DNA from: Congeria kusceri
Taxonomy: Eukaryota; Mollusca; Bivalvia; Myida; Dreissenidae
NCBI GenBank assembly: GCA_027627225.1
Contig: JAPFQT010000165.1
Location: forward strand, 62,001 to 126,000
DNA: 64,000 bases
Reading direction: 5' to 3'
Under the pieces are notes generated by a model. The model was not told the origin of the DNA. It saw only the letters and a program-made list of their open reading frames with translations, and ran no database searches. Positions 1 through 10,000 of this stretch are shown here, piece by piece. The stretch's first letter is position 1; each line of letters begins with the position of its first letter. Position numbers and translations under genes: made by a program.

Positions 1-380
1 ACAACAGGAGTACTATATTACTATTCCATTATTGTTCACAATAAATATTTGCATCGACCCTGTCAATTATTCGTTTCGCATAAACATGTACTTTAAACGG
101 TTCAATGGCATGCGATATCTGCAACAAACCACTGTATCGGTAAAGATCTATTTTTCTATTGCATTATGCTTTATATATTGTGCAGTCACTGTTTATAGCG
201 ATGATGTGTCGTTGCTATTAAATAGCCGCAGTAAATACAAATATATCAAAAACTCTGCCCTCGATCATACGATAAAAACAAGCGTAAGATGTTTATTACA
301 TGGACATTTACTAATAACATTGCATAGTTGCGTTCGTTTCGTTATACAGTTGAACAATTCCATTTGTGGGAAGGCCAAAT
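1..380 (+). other. Core of R0 (partial)
   Basis: Only the last 380 bases of the core are present. They begin exactly at the second copy of the 40-bp tandem pair described for R1. The promoter-like patch, the hairpin and the C-rich edge lie outside the window. Confidence 0.9.
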
Positions 381-3300
381 TCATAGTGGTCACAATTCGG
401 ACACACATCAAAACGGTCAAAAAAAGAAAATCACAACGGTCACAATACAAATCTGACAAAAGTCACAGTCGCCCCAAAACAAATCGCTCAAACGATAACA
501 AAAGAAATCGGTCACAACTCAAAACGGTCACTACACAAATCAGTCGCAATGCAAATCGATCACAAGAAAAAAAGAAGCCGTTTAAAAGTAATAGTCGCAA
601 GACAAAACTGTCACATGTGAAAACGGTTATAAAACAAGTTGACCTTAGGTCACAAAACAAATCGGTCTAAAGTCGAAACGGTCAACAAACAAATCGTTTA
701 CACAACAAAGTGGTCCTAAGTCAAAACGGTCAAACAGAAATCGGCAAAAAAATAAACCAGGCATAACTGAAAGCGATCAAAAAACAAAATGGTCGAAAAT
801 CAATACGGTCAAAACGCAAATAGTTCGTAAATCAAATCGGACACAAGGCAAATCGGTCAAAAGCCATAACGGTCATTGAAGAAAATGTTTCTAAGAAAAT
901 ACTGTCAAGAAAAAAATCGTTTAAAAGGAAAAGTGGTCTAAAGACAAATCGGTCACAAGTGAAAACGGTCAAAACTAAATTTGGTACAAGTGAAAACGGT
1001 CACAAACTTAATTGGGCATATGTCAAAGCGGACTAAACATAAATACGATAAAAGTAATTTCGGTCACAAAGTAAAGCGGTCGGAAGTCGAAACGGTCGAA
1101 AATCAACCGGTCACAACTGGAAACGTTTACAAAAATAAGTTGTTCGCAAGTAAAAACGGTCAATAAACCAATCGTTCAAAAATCTAATCGGATACAATGC
1201 AAATCGGTCACAATACATAACGGTCATAAAAGGAAATGGCACTTAGCAAAACGGTCTAAAATGAATCGCTTAAAAGTAATATTGCTTCCATGACAAAGCA
1301 GACGCGAGTGAAAACGGTCACAAACTAAATTGGGTGCAAGTGAAAATGGTACAAACTGAACTGTGTACAAGTCTTAACGGTCCCAAAGCCAAACGGTCAC
1401 AAGTAAAACAGTAAGTAAAAATACCGGTAACAAGCCATAACGGTCATATAACAGTCAAAACGGTCACTAAACGCATCAAATCGGACGCAATGCAAGTCGG
1501 TCACAAGATATAACGGCCATCAAGCAAAAATGGTCCTAAATCAAAACGCACTAACAACAAATTAGCCATAGGTCAAAACGGTCAAAAAACAAACCTTTCA
1601 CAACTGAAAACGGTCTTAAATCAAGTTAAAATACAAACCTGTCACAAATGAAAACAGTCATAAATCAAGTTGGTCAAAAGTCAAAACGGTTTAAAGACAA
1701 ATCGGTTGCAAATAATATCGGACACAATGGTCAAAAGCATTAACGTCCGTAAAAGAAAACGATCCTAAGAAAAAACGGTCAACAATCAAATCGTTTAAAT
1801 GTTAAAGTGGTCCGAAGACAAATCGGTCACAAGTGAAAACGGTCACAAACTAAATTGGGTCAAAGCGCTCACACACAAAAATTGATAGACGTAATAACGG
1901 TCACAAAGTAAATCGGTTGTAAACAAGTTGGTCGTAAGTCAAAACGGTCAACAACAAAATCAAGTTTGATGCATCGCAAATCGGTCACAAGACATAACGG
2001 TCTGTTAACAAAATTGTGCTAGGTGAAAACGGTAGGAAAAACAAATCGATCAAAAGTCAAAAAGGTCAACAAACAAATCGGTTGCAAATCAAATCGGTCA
2101 CAAGACATAACGGCCACAAAAAAATGGTCCTAAGTCACAACGGTCAAAAAATCAAACCGATCACAAACGGTCATAAAACATGTTGGTCAACAGTTAAAAC
2201 GGTCAAAAAACATAACGGTCACAACTGAAAACGAAAAGGTCGAATACTAAATTTGTCGCAATCCAAAACGGTCACAGATTAAACTGGGTACACGTCATAA
2301 CGGTCACAAAGCCAATGGGTCCAAAGTCAAACAATAAGTAAACATACCGGTAAGAAGCCATAACGGTCATAAAACAAGTTGGTCCTCAGTCAAAACGGTC
2401 ACACACAAAATTGGTCACAACTCAAAACGGTCACTAAACAAATCGGTCGCAAAGCAAATCGGACACAATGCAAATCGGTCACAAGCCATAACGGTCATAA
2501 AGGAAAATGGCTCCATGCAAAAACGGTCTATCGGTTACAAGTAAAAACGGTCACAAAATAAATAGGATACAAGTGAAAACGGCCACAAACAAAATTGGGT
2601 ACAAGTCAAAACGATCACAAAACAAGTCTGTTACAGGTCAAAATAGTAAAAACCAAACCGGTCAAAACCCAAGACAGTCACAAAAATGTTGGTCAAAACG
2701 ATCATTAAACAAATTAATTGCAAGTCGTTATGGTCACACAGAAAATCGGTGGCATGTCAAAAAGGTCAGAAAACAAACCGATCACATCTGTAGTATCAAA
2801 GCGAATCGGTCAAATGTTAAAACGGTCAGAAAACAATCCTTTCAAAACTCTTAACTGCCACTAAACAAAGCGCTGGTAAATCAAATCGGACACAATGCAA
2901 ATCGGACGCAAGACATAACGGTCAGGTAAAAAAATTGTCCTAAGTCAAAACCATTAGAAAACAAATCGGTCACAAGTCAAAACGGTCAAAAAACAAGTCG
3001 GTCACAAATGAAAACGGTCATAAAACAAGTTGCTCAGAAGTGAAAACGTCGAAAAACATAAGTTTATAAGCATAAGTGGTCCCAAGACAAATCGTTCACA
3101 AGTCAAAACGGTCAAAATACGTAACGATCAGGAAACAAAATTGTCCTATGTGAAAATGGTCAGAAAAAAATTGGTTCACAAGTCAAAACGGTCAAAGAAC
3201 AAGCCGATCACAACTGAAAACGAAACTGTCGCATAATACATTGGGTACAAGTCATAACGGTCACAAAGCCAATCGGTGAGAAGTCATAAAGGTCAGAAAA

Positions 3301-4560
3301 CAGACCGAGTATATCTCCGGTAAGAAAGCGAATCGGTCACAAGTCCAAACGGTCAGAAAACAATCCGGTCGGAACTCTAAACGGTCACATAACAAATCGC
3401 GTGCTAATCAAATCGGATTCAATGCAAATCGGATACAATACATAACGGTCAGCAATCAAATTCGTTCTAAGTCACAACGGTCAAAAACAAAACCGGTCAC
3501 AACTGAAAATGGTGATAAAAGATGTTGGTCACAAGTCAAAACGGTCAAAAGCAAATAGTTTATGAGTAATAGTGGTCACAACACACACAAATCGGTCACA
3601 AGAGAAAATGGTCGCATACCTAATTCGGTCAAAACGGTGTCTAACTAAACTGGGTACAAGTCTTTACGCCAATGGGTCACAAGTGCAAACATACCGCTAA
3701 CATCCCATAACGGTCATAAAACAAGTTGGTCCTAAATCGAAAAAGTCACGAAACAAATCGGTCACAACTCAAAATGGTAATTAAACAAATCGGTAGCATA
3801 TCAAATCGGACACAATGCAAATCGGTCAGTAGCAAATCGGTTACAATGCAAATCGGTCATACAACAAAGTGGTCCTAAGTCAAAACGGTGAAAAACAAAT
3901 CGGTCACAAGCGAAAACGGTCAAAAAACGAAACTGTCACAACTAAAGACCATCATAAAACAAGTTGGTCGCAAGTCAAAAGGGTCAAAAAACAAATAGGT
4001 CGCAAATCAAATCGGACACAATGCATATCTGTCACGAGCCATAACGGTAATAAAACAAAATGGTCCTAAGTCAAAACGGTCAAAACACAAATCGGTCACT
4101 AAATGAATGGGTAGAAATTCGAATCGGACACAAGTCGTAACGGTGATAATAGATGTTCGTAAGAGAAAACTTGAAACAACAAGTCGTTTAAAACTAATAA
4201 TCGTCCCAAGACAAATCGGTCACAAGTTAAAACGGTCAGAAACTAAATTGGGTACAATTCAAAACGGTCACACACTGAATTGGTTACAAGTCATTACGGT
4301 CACAAAGCCAACAGGTCACAAGTCAAACAGAAGTAAACATACCGGTAATAAGCCATAACGGTCATAAAACAAGTTGGTCCTAAGTCAAAACGGTCAAGTC
4401 ACTACTCAAAACGGTCACATAACAAGTTGCTTAGAAGTGAAAACGGCCATAAAGCAAATGGGTCAAAAGTCAAAACGGTCACAAGACACATCGGTCAAAA
4501 CAAGTCACAAACCAAAAGTAAATCGGTGAGAAGTTAAAACGGCCACAAAATAGTCGGTCT
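381..4560 (+). repeat. 16-bp minisatellite block of R0
   Basis: About 4180 bp made of some 260 degenerate 16-mers with consensus acaagtcaaaacggtc. The last bases, cggtc, are the most constant part. Clean runs of exact 16-bp spacing are easy to see, for example 2400-2500, where the tails cggtc or cggac recur every 16 bases. The + strand is A-rich and T-poor. Monomer variants occur in a fixed order, so there is a second-order repeat of several hundred bp. A landmark ending in ataccggtaa or close variants recurs near 1421, 2344, 3691 and 4339. Spacer-free, so not a CRISPR. Confidence 0.95.
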
Positions 4561-4713
4561 CGCCCAACACCACTCAAACACTTCACACACTGCAAATCCA
4601 CTCACAACATCGACACCAATGCCATAACTTCACACACTAAAATCTAACACCGGTCACATTTTCCACACCCGTCACACAAAAACCCACTACTCCACAGAAC
4701 ACACTCCACATTG
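4561..4713 (+). repeat. G-depleted, decayed edge of the 16-bp array
   Basis: A C/A-rich tract that is very poor in G on the + strand. Several pieces still match satellite monomers with the ggtc end replaced by actc or cttc. For example, acactgcaaatccactc resembles acaatgcaaatcggtc, and accaatgccataacttc resembles acaagccataacggtc. An intact accggtc remains near 4650. I read it as old satellite that has decayed at the boundary with the core. The same tract opens every core (11081, 17002 and so on). Confidence 0.6.
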
Positions 4714-5245
4714 ATGGCTGCATTCGAGGAGTGATATGAAGCAATTCATACATACGACACTGCAATAAATCTGACATTTGTATTTCTTGTAAAAAACGAT
4801 CAAACACGATCAAATATGCCTATACAACTGTTGAAAGTTTCCTAGTTGTTTCTTTTCAGAATTTGATCTAAGATGACTTTCCGATAAATGATACAGAGAT
4901 GTTCATCCCTGTGACTTATTTTCTACGCATGAGGTATACAATAAAATAGACACATAATTCGTACGCAATGACTGTACGAATTATTGGAAAAAGCATTCGA
5001 ATTACTTGAAATTATTTGGTCTTTGCATGAAAATCAATCCACTTCAATTTCAAAAACACTGATTGGGATTTCGCTGGAAACTTAGAATTTATTGAACATC
5101 TTCACTCTACATTCAAACAACAATGCAATTCATTTCCAAATCAGACTATTGTTTGAAACAACATTCTGTAACAAACACTACATGAAAAACTCGTAACCCA
5201 GTATCAGAAAGCGACTCTTCTGGCATGCAAACCGTCTTAGGAAGG
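4714..5245 (+). other. AT-rich core stretch without recognisable gene
   Basis: Apart from the hairpin at 4954-4984 I see no gene here. AATAAA occurs at 4764-4769, followed by the T/G-rich tatttcttgt, a layout compatible with a polyadenylation site for a transcript of the preceding satellite block. A second AATAAA is at 4940-4945. In R7 and R8 the first signal is AATCAA. Confidence 0.3.
4954..4984. other. Perfect 11-bp inverted repeat (hairpin) in core
   Basis: The arms are ataattcgtac and gtacgaattat, separated by a 9-base loop. Copies lie at 11474, 17395, 23317, 29239, 35161, 41696, 48172, 54025 and 59878. R7 and R8 have a change two bases outside the left arm (gaaacataa for gacacataa), yet both arms remain intact. 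It could be a protein-binding palindrome or a small cruciform or RNA hairpin. No run of T follows, so it is not a bacterial-type terminator. Confidence 0.6.
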
Positions 5246-5344
5246 CACGTGACGGTAAGCTTTTTAGTGCTTTGCATATAAATACTACTAATACTAACGA
5301 GCACACGTTCAATGCTCGGTGCGATCACACTGTCAATGCTCGGT
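5246..5344 (+). promoter_or_regulatory. Promoter-like patch: E-box, TATA box, paired start-like motifs
   Basis: The palindrome CACGTG (5246-5251) runs into GTGACGG. TATAAATA follows at 5277-5284. TCAATGCTCGGT then occurs twice, at 5309-5320 and 5333-5344. The A of the first TCA lies 34 bases downstream of the TATA start, slightly more than the usual 30-31 bases for a polymerase II start. The TATA element is unchanged in every complete core, at 11797, 17718, 23640, 29562, 35484, 42019, 48495, 54348 and 60201. It would drive + strand transcription through the 3' core into the satellite. Conservation is expected in a homogenised array, so this is suggestive only. Confidence 0.35.
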
Positions 5345-5590
5345 TGCAATTGTAGCAATTTATGCAGTCACATGTTGGGGTAACAGGACAATAAACGGCA
5401 TAATCTTTGTTAGTTATTTAAATCAATGTGAATGTGGCATTTGCGTATTCATGCCCCTTGTCGCTGAACTCCTGGGTTTAGTTTGTACAATCACATGTTC
5501 ACGTTTTGGGAGACCGTTATGTTGCAACTTTTGTTTTTGTTTTCGGAAATACGATCGAAATAAAAAAGAAATTCGTGTTCACTGTATGAT

Positions 5591-5855
5591 TTTCAGTTAC
5601 TTCTTATGTTATACTACGCACCTATCCTAATCAGTTAGCGAAGATTACGTAGCGACGATGTGTCGTTGATATTGAATAGCTGCAATAAAAACAAATATAT
5701 ATAAATCTGTCTATGATCATACGATCAGAAACCAAGTGTAAGGCGTTTTGGACGTTAACACTGATGTGCGTTTACCATGCGTTTATCTCGATACTTTCCA
5801 GTTACATCTTATGTTATATCACGTACCTTTCTTTGACAAGTTGCAAAGAGTACGT
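5591..5855 (+). repeat. Diverged direct repeat in core (about 205 bp apart)
   Basis: Bases 5591-5649 (tttcagttacttcttatg and following) align with 5795-5855 (tttccagttacatcttatg and following). The match extends over about 60 bases with scattered mismatches and small gaps, ending in tacgt in both. It occurs in every core copy. Confidence 0.7.
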
Positions 5856-6212
5856 GTTCGTACATTTGAATTACGATTCATATAACAGGAGTTCTATAGT
5901 GCTATTCATTTGTTTTTCACTACAACAGGAGTACTATATTACTATTCCATTATTGTTCACAATAAATATTTGCATCGACCCTGTCAATTATTCGTTTCGC
6001 ATAAACATGTACTTTAAACGGTTCAATGGCATGCGATATCTGCAACAAACCACTGTATCGGTAAAGATCTATTTTTCTATTGCATTATGCTTTATATATT
6101 GTGCAGTCACTGTTTATAGCGATGATGTGTCGTTGCTATTAAATAGCCGCAGTAAATACAAATATATCAAAAACTCTGCCCTCGATCATACGATAAAAAC
6201 AAGCGTAAGATG
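5650..6212 (+). repeat. Diverged direct repeat in core (467 bp apart)
   Basis: Bases 5650-5746 align with 6117-6212. Both start with tagcga, then gatgtgtcgttg, then a tattgaatagctgc / tattaaatagccgc pair, and later share gatcatacgat. With the 205-bp pair this shows that the 3' half of the core grew by duplication of segments of a few hundred bp. Confidence 0.7.
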
Positions 6213-6591
6213 TTTATTACATGGACATTTACTAATAACATTGCATAGTTGCGTTCGTTTCGTTATACAGTTGAACAATTCCATTTGTGGGAAGGCCAAA
6301 TTCATAGTGGTCACAATTCGGACACACATCAAAACGGTCAAAAAAAGAAAATCACAACGGTCACAATACAAATCTGACAAAAGTCACAGTCGCCCCAAAA
6401 CAAATCGCTCAAACGATAACAAAAGAAATCGGTCACAACTCAAAACGGTCACTACACAAATCAGTCGCAATGCAAATCGATCACAAGAAAAAAAGAAGCC
6501 GTTTAAAAGTAATAGTCGCAAGACAAAACTGTCACATGTGAAAACGGTTATAAAACAAGTTGACCTTAGGTCACAAAACAAATCGGTCTAA
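5713..6591 (+). other. 292-codon open frame crossing core into satellite (doubtful gene)
   Basis: It starts with ATG. About the first 196 codons lie in the core and the last 96 in the 16-bp satellite. Residues 11-42 and roughly 61-88 are hydrophobic and could span a membrane. The tail is basic and rich in K, R, S, Q and N, and is simply the translated satellite. Full-length copies start at 12233, 18154, 24076, 29998, 35920 and 60637. In R7-R9 (42455, 48931, 54784) a 32-bp deletion truncates it to 253 codons. Differences among copies that I found are six amino-acid changing and four silent, with no sign of strong protein constraint. I recognise no family. It could be chance, or the reading frame of a satellite transcript. 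Confidence 0.15.
5881..5960 (+). repeat. 40-bp tandem pair in core
   Basis: 5881-5920 and 5921-5960 are adjacent 40-mers identical at 32 of 40 positions. Both begin ta.aacaggagt and end ttcac. Base 1 of the window falls one base inside the second copy. Confidence 0.8.
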
Positions 6592-8756
6592 AGTCGAAAC
6601 GGTCAACAAACAAATCGTTTACACAACAAAGTGGTCCTAAGTCAAAACGGTCAAACAGAAATCGGCAAAAAAATAAACCAGGCATAACTGAAAGCGATCA
6701 AAAAACAAAATGGTCGAAAATCAATACGGTCAAAACGCAAATAGTTCGTAAATCAAATCGGACACAAGGCAAATCGGTCAAAAGCCATAACGGTCATTGA
6801 AGAAAATGTTTCTAAGAAAATACTGTCAAGAAAAAAATCGTTTAAAAGGAAAAGTGGTCTAAAGACAAATCGGTCACAAGTGAAAACGGTCAAAACTAAA
6901 TTTGGTACAAGTGAAAACGGTCACAAACTTAATTGGGCACATGTCAAAGCGGACTAAACATAAATACGATAAAAGTAATTTCGGTCACAAAGTAAAGCGG
7001 TCGGAAGTCGAAACGGTCGAAAATCAACCGGTCACAACTGGAAACGTTTACAAAAATAAGTTGTTCGCAAGTAAAAACGGTCAATAAACCAATCGTTCAA
7101 AAATCTAATCGGATACAATGCAAATCGGTCACAATACATAACGGTCATAAAAGGAAATGGCACTTAGCAAAACGGTCTAAAATGAATCGCTTAAAAGTAA
7201 TATTGCAAAGCAGACGCGAGTGAAAACGGTCACAAACTAAATTGGGTGCAAGTGAAAATGGTACAAACTGTGTACAAGTCTTAACGGTCCCAAAGCCAAA
7301 CGGTCACAAGTAAAACAGTAAGTAAAAATACCGGTAACAAGCCATAACGGTCATATAACAAGTCAAAACGGTCACTAAACGCATCAAATCGGACGCAATG
7401 CAAGTCGGTCACAAGATATAACGGCCATCAAGCAAAAATGGTCCTAAATCAAAACGCACTAACAACAAATTAGCCATAGGTCAAAACGGTCAAAAAACAA
7501 ACCTTTCACAACTGAAAACGGTCTTAAATCAAGTTAAAAAACAAACCTGTCACAAATGAAAACAGTCATAAATCAAGTTGGTCAAAAGTCAAAACGGTTT
7601 AAAGACAAATCGGTTGCAAATAATATCGGACACAATGGTCAAAAGCATTAACGTCCGTAAAAGAAAACGATCCTAAGAAAAAACGGTCAACAATCAAATC
7701 GTTTAAATGTTAAAGTGGTCCGAAGACAAATCGGTCACAAGTGAAAACGGTCACAAACTAAATTGGGTCAAAGCGCTCACACACAAAAATTGATAGACGT
7801 AATAACGGTCACAAAGTAAATCGGTTGTAAACAAGTTGGTCGTAAGTCAAAACGGTCAACAACAAAATCAAGTTTGATGCATCGCAAATCGGTCACAAGA
7901 CATAACGGTCTGTTAACAAAATTGTGCTAGGTGAAAACGGTAGGAAAAACAAATCGATCAAAAGTCAAAAAGGTCAACAAACAAATCGGTTGCAAATCAA
8001 ATCGGTCACAAGACATAACGGCCACAAAAAAATGGTCCTAAGTCACAACGGTCAAAAAATCAAACCGATCACAAACGGTCATAAAACATGTTGGTCAACA
8101 GTTAAAACGGTCAAAAAACATAACGGTCACAACTGAAAACGAAAAGGTCGAATACTAAATTTGTCGCAATCCAAAACGGTCACAGATTAAACTGGGTACA
8201 CGTCATAACGGTCACAAAGCCAATGGGTCCAAAGTCAAACAATAAGTAAACATACCGGTAAGAAGCCATAACGGTCATAAAACAAGTTGGTCCTCAGTCA
8301 AAACGGTCACACACAAAATTGGTCACAACTCAAAACGGTCACTAAACAAATCGGTCGCAAAGCAAATCGGACACAATGCAAATCGGTCACAAGCCATAAC
8401 GGTCATAAAGGAAAATGGCTCCATGCAAAAACGGTCTATCGGTTACAAGTAAAAACGGTCACAAAATAAATAGGATACAAGTGAAAACGGCCACAAACAA
8501 AATTGGGTACAAGTCAAAACGATCACAAAACAAGTCTGTTACAGGTCAAAATAGTAAAAACCCAACCCAAGACGGTCACAAAAATGTTGGTCAAAACGAT
8601 CATTAAACAAATTAATTGCAATTCGTTATGGTCACACAGAAAATCGGTGGCATGTCAAAAAGGTCAGAAAACAAACCGATCACATCTGTAGTATCAAAGC
8701 GAATCGGTCAAATGTAAAAACGGTCAGAAAACAATCCTTTCAAAACTCTTAACTGC

Positions 8757-9378
8757 CACTAAACAAAGCGCTGGTAAATCAAATCGGACACAATGCAAAT
8801 CGGACGCAAGACATAACGGTCAGGTAAAAAAACTGTCCTAAGTCAAAACCATTAGAAAATAAATCGGTCAAAAAACAAGTCGGTCACAAATGAAAACGGT
8901 CATAAAACAAGTTGGTCAGAAGTCAAAACGGTCAAAAACATAAGTTTATAAGCATAGGTGGTCCCAAGACAAATCGTTCACAAGTCAAAACGGTCAAAAT
9001 ATACAGTGATCAGGAAACAAAATTGCCCTACGTCAAAATGGTCTGAAAAGAAATCGGTCACAAGTCAAAACGGTCAAAGAACAAGCCGGTCACAACTGAA
9101 AAGGAAACTGTCGCATAATAAATTGGGTACAAGTCATAACGGTCACAAAGCCAATCGGTGAGAAGTCAGAAAGGTCAGAAAACAAACCGATTATATCTCC
9201 GGTAAGAAAGCGTATCGGTCAGAAGTCCAAAAGGTCAGAAAACAATTCGGTTGGAACTCTAAACGGTCACATAACAAATCGCGAGCTAAACAAATCGGAT
9301 TCAAAGCAAATCGGACACAATACATAACGGTCAGGAAACAAATTCGTTCTAAGTCACAACGGTCAAAGTCAAAACCGT
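8757..9378 (+). repeat. 622-bp duplication in R1, first copy (diverged)
   Basis: Both copies open with the landmark cactaaacaaagcgctgg. This copy differs from the standard sequence at many sites, for example tatacagtgatcagg for the standard tacgtaacgatcagg, and cgagctaaac for cgtgctaatc. It has no counterpart in short-type units. Confidence 0.9.
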
Positions 9379-10000
9379 CACTAAACAAAGCGCTGGTAAA
9401 TCAAATCGGACACAATGCAAATCGGCCGCAAGACATAACGGTCAGGTAAAAAAATTGTCCTAAGTCAAAGCCATTAGAAAACAAATCGGTCACAAGTCAA
9501 AACGGTCAAAAAACAAGTCGGTCACAAATGAAAACGGTCATAAAACAAGTTGCTCAGAAGTGAAAACGTCGAAAAACATAAGTTTATAAGCATAAGTGGT
9601 CCCAAGACAAATCGTTCACAAGTCAAAACGGTCAAAATACGTAACGATCAGGAAACAAAATTGTCCTATGTGAAAATGGTCAGAAAAAAATTGGTTCACA
9701 AGTCAAAACGGTCAAAGAACAAGCCGATCACAACTGAAAACGAAACTGTCGCATAATACATTGGGTACAAGTCATAACGGTCACAAAGCCAATCGGTGAG
9801 AAGTCATAAAGGTCAGAAAACAGACCGAGTATATCTCCGGTAAGAAAGCGAATCGGTCACAAGTCCAAACGGTCAGAAAACAATCCGGTCGGAACTCTAA
9901 ACGGTCACATAACAAATCGCGTGCTAATCAAATCGGATTCAATGCAAATCGGATACAATACATAACGGTCAGCAATCAAATTCGTTCTAAGTCACAACGG
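9379..10000 (+). repeat. 622-bp duplication in R1, second copy (standard)
   Basis: It follows the first copy with no gap and matches the single copy in short units (2859-3480 in R0). Confidence 0.9.

Larger units (their letters stand above)
1..4560 (+). repeat. Macrosatellite unit R0 (5'-truncated copy)
   Basis: The window opens inside the core; base 1 corresponds to base 5922 of R1. The remaining core is 1-380 and the 16-bp satellite block is 381-4560. R0 is of the short type, without the 622-bp duplication. It is almost identical to R2 at an offset of 12,441 bp over the satellite block. The two share T at 1632/14073, the shortened acagtc near 1451 and agacagtc near 2690. A private change is G in cagtagc near 3830, where the other units have caatagc. 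Confidence 0.95.
4561..6301 (+). other. Core of R1 (reference copy)
   Basis: This is the part of the unit that lacks the regular 16-bp satellite. In order it holds a G-poor edge (4561-4713), an AT-rich stretch with AATAAA at 4764 and 4940, a hairpin (4954-4984), an E-box/TATA patch (5246-5344), and an AT-rich 3' half built from diverged duplications (5591-6212). I recognise no gene. The copies in R2-R10 differ from this one at only a handful of positions each, which is what homogenisation of a tandem array gives. It is not by itself evidence of selection. Confidence 0.9.

Noticed and set aside
2379..2854. Many short K/R/S/N-rich open frames in the satellite blocks, on both strands
   Set aside because: They are the 48-base reading cycle of the 16-bp monomer. 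They recur in different registers, many lack an ATG start, and they show no domain.
381..4560. CRISPR-like array of short direct repeats
   Set aside because: The 16-mers are contiguous and degenerate, with no unique spacers of constant length and no cas genes.
5252..5270. Splice donor acggtaag followed by ctttttag
   Set aside because: The two motifs are only a few bases apart, far too close for an intron, and no exon-like coding sequence flanks them.
5309..5344. Internal polymerase III promoter or tRNA-like gene at the doubled TCAATGCTCGGT
   Set aside because: There are no matching A and B boxes at proper spacing, no cloverleaf and no T-run terminator just downstream.
5146..5358. 70-codon frame on the - strand of each core
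   Set aside because: It starts at TTG, overlaps the promoter-like patch, and shows no recognisable motif. Its conservation is that of the whole unit.
5319..5630. 103-codon Cys-rich frame on the + strand of each core
   Set aside because: It needs a GTG start. The first in-frame ATG (5451) leaves only 59 codons. No signal peptide, ordered cysteine pattern or family is recognisable.
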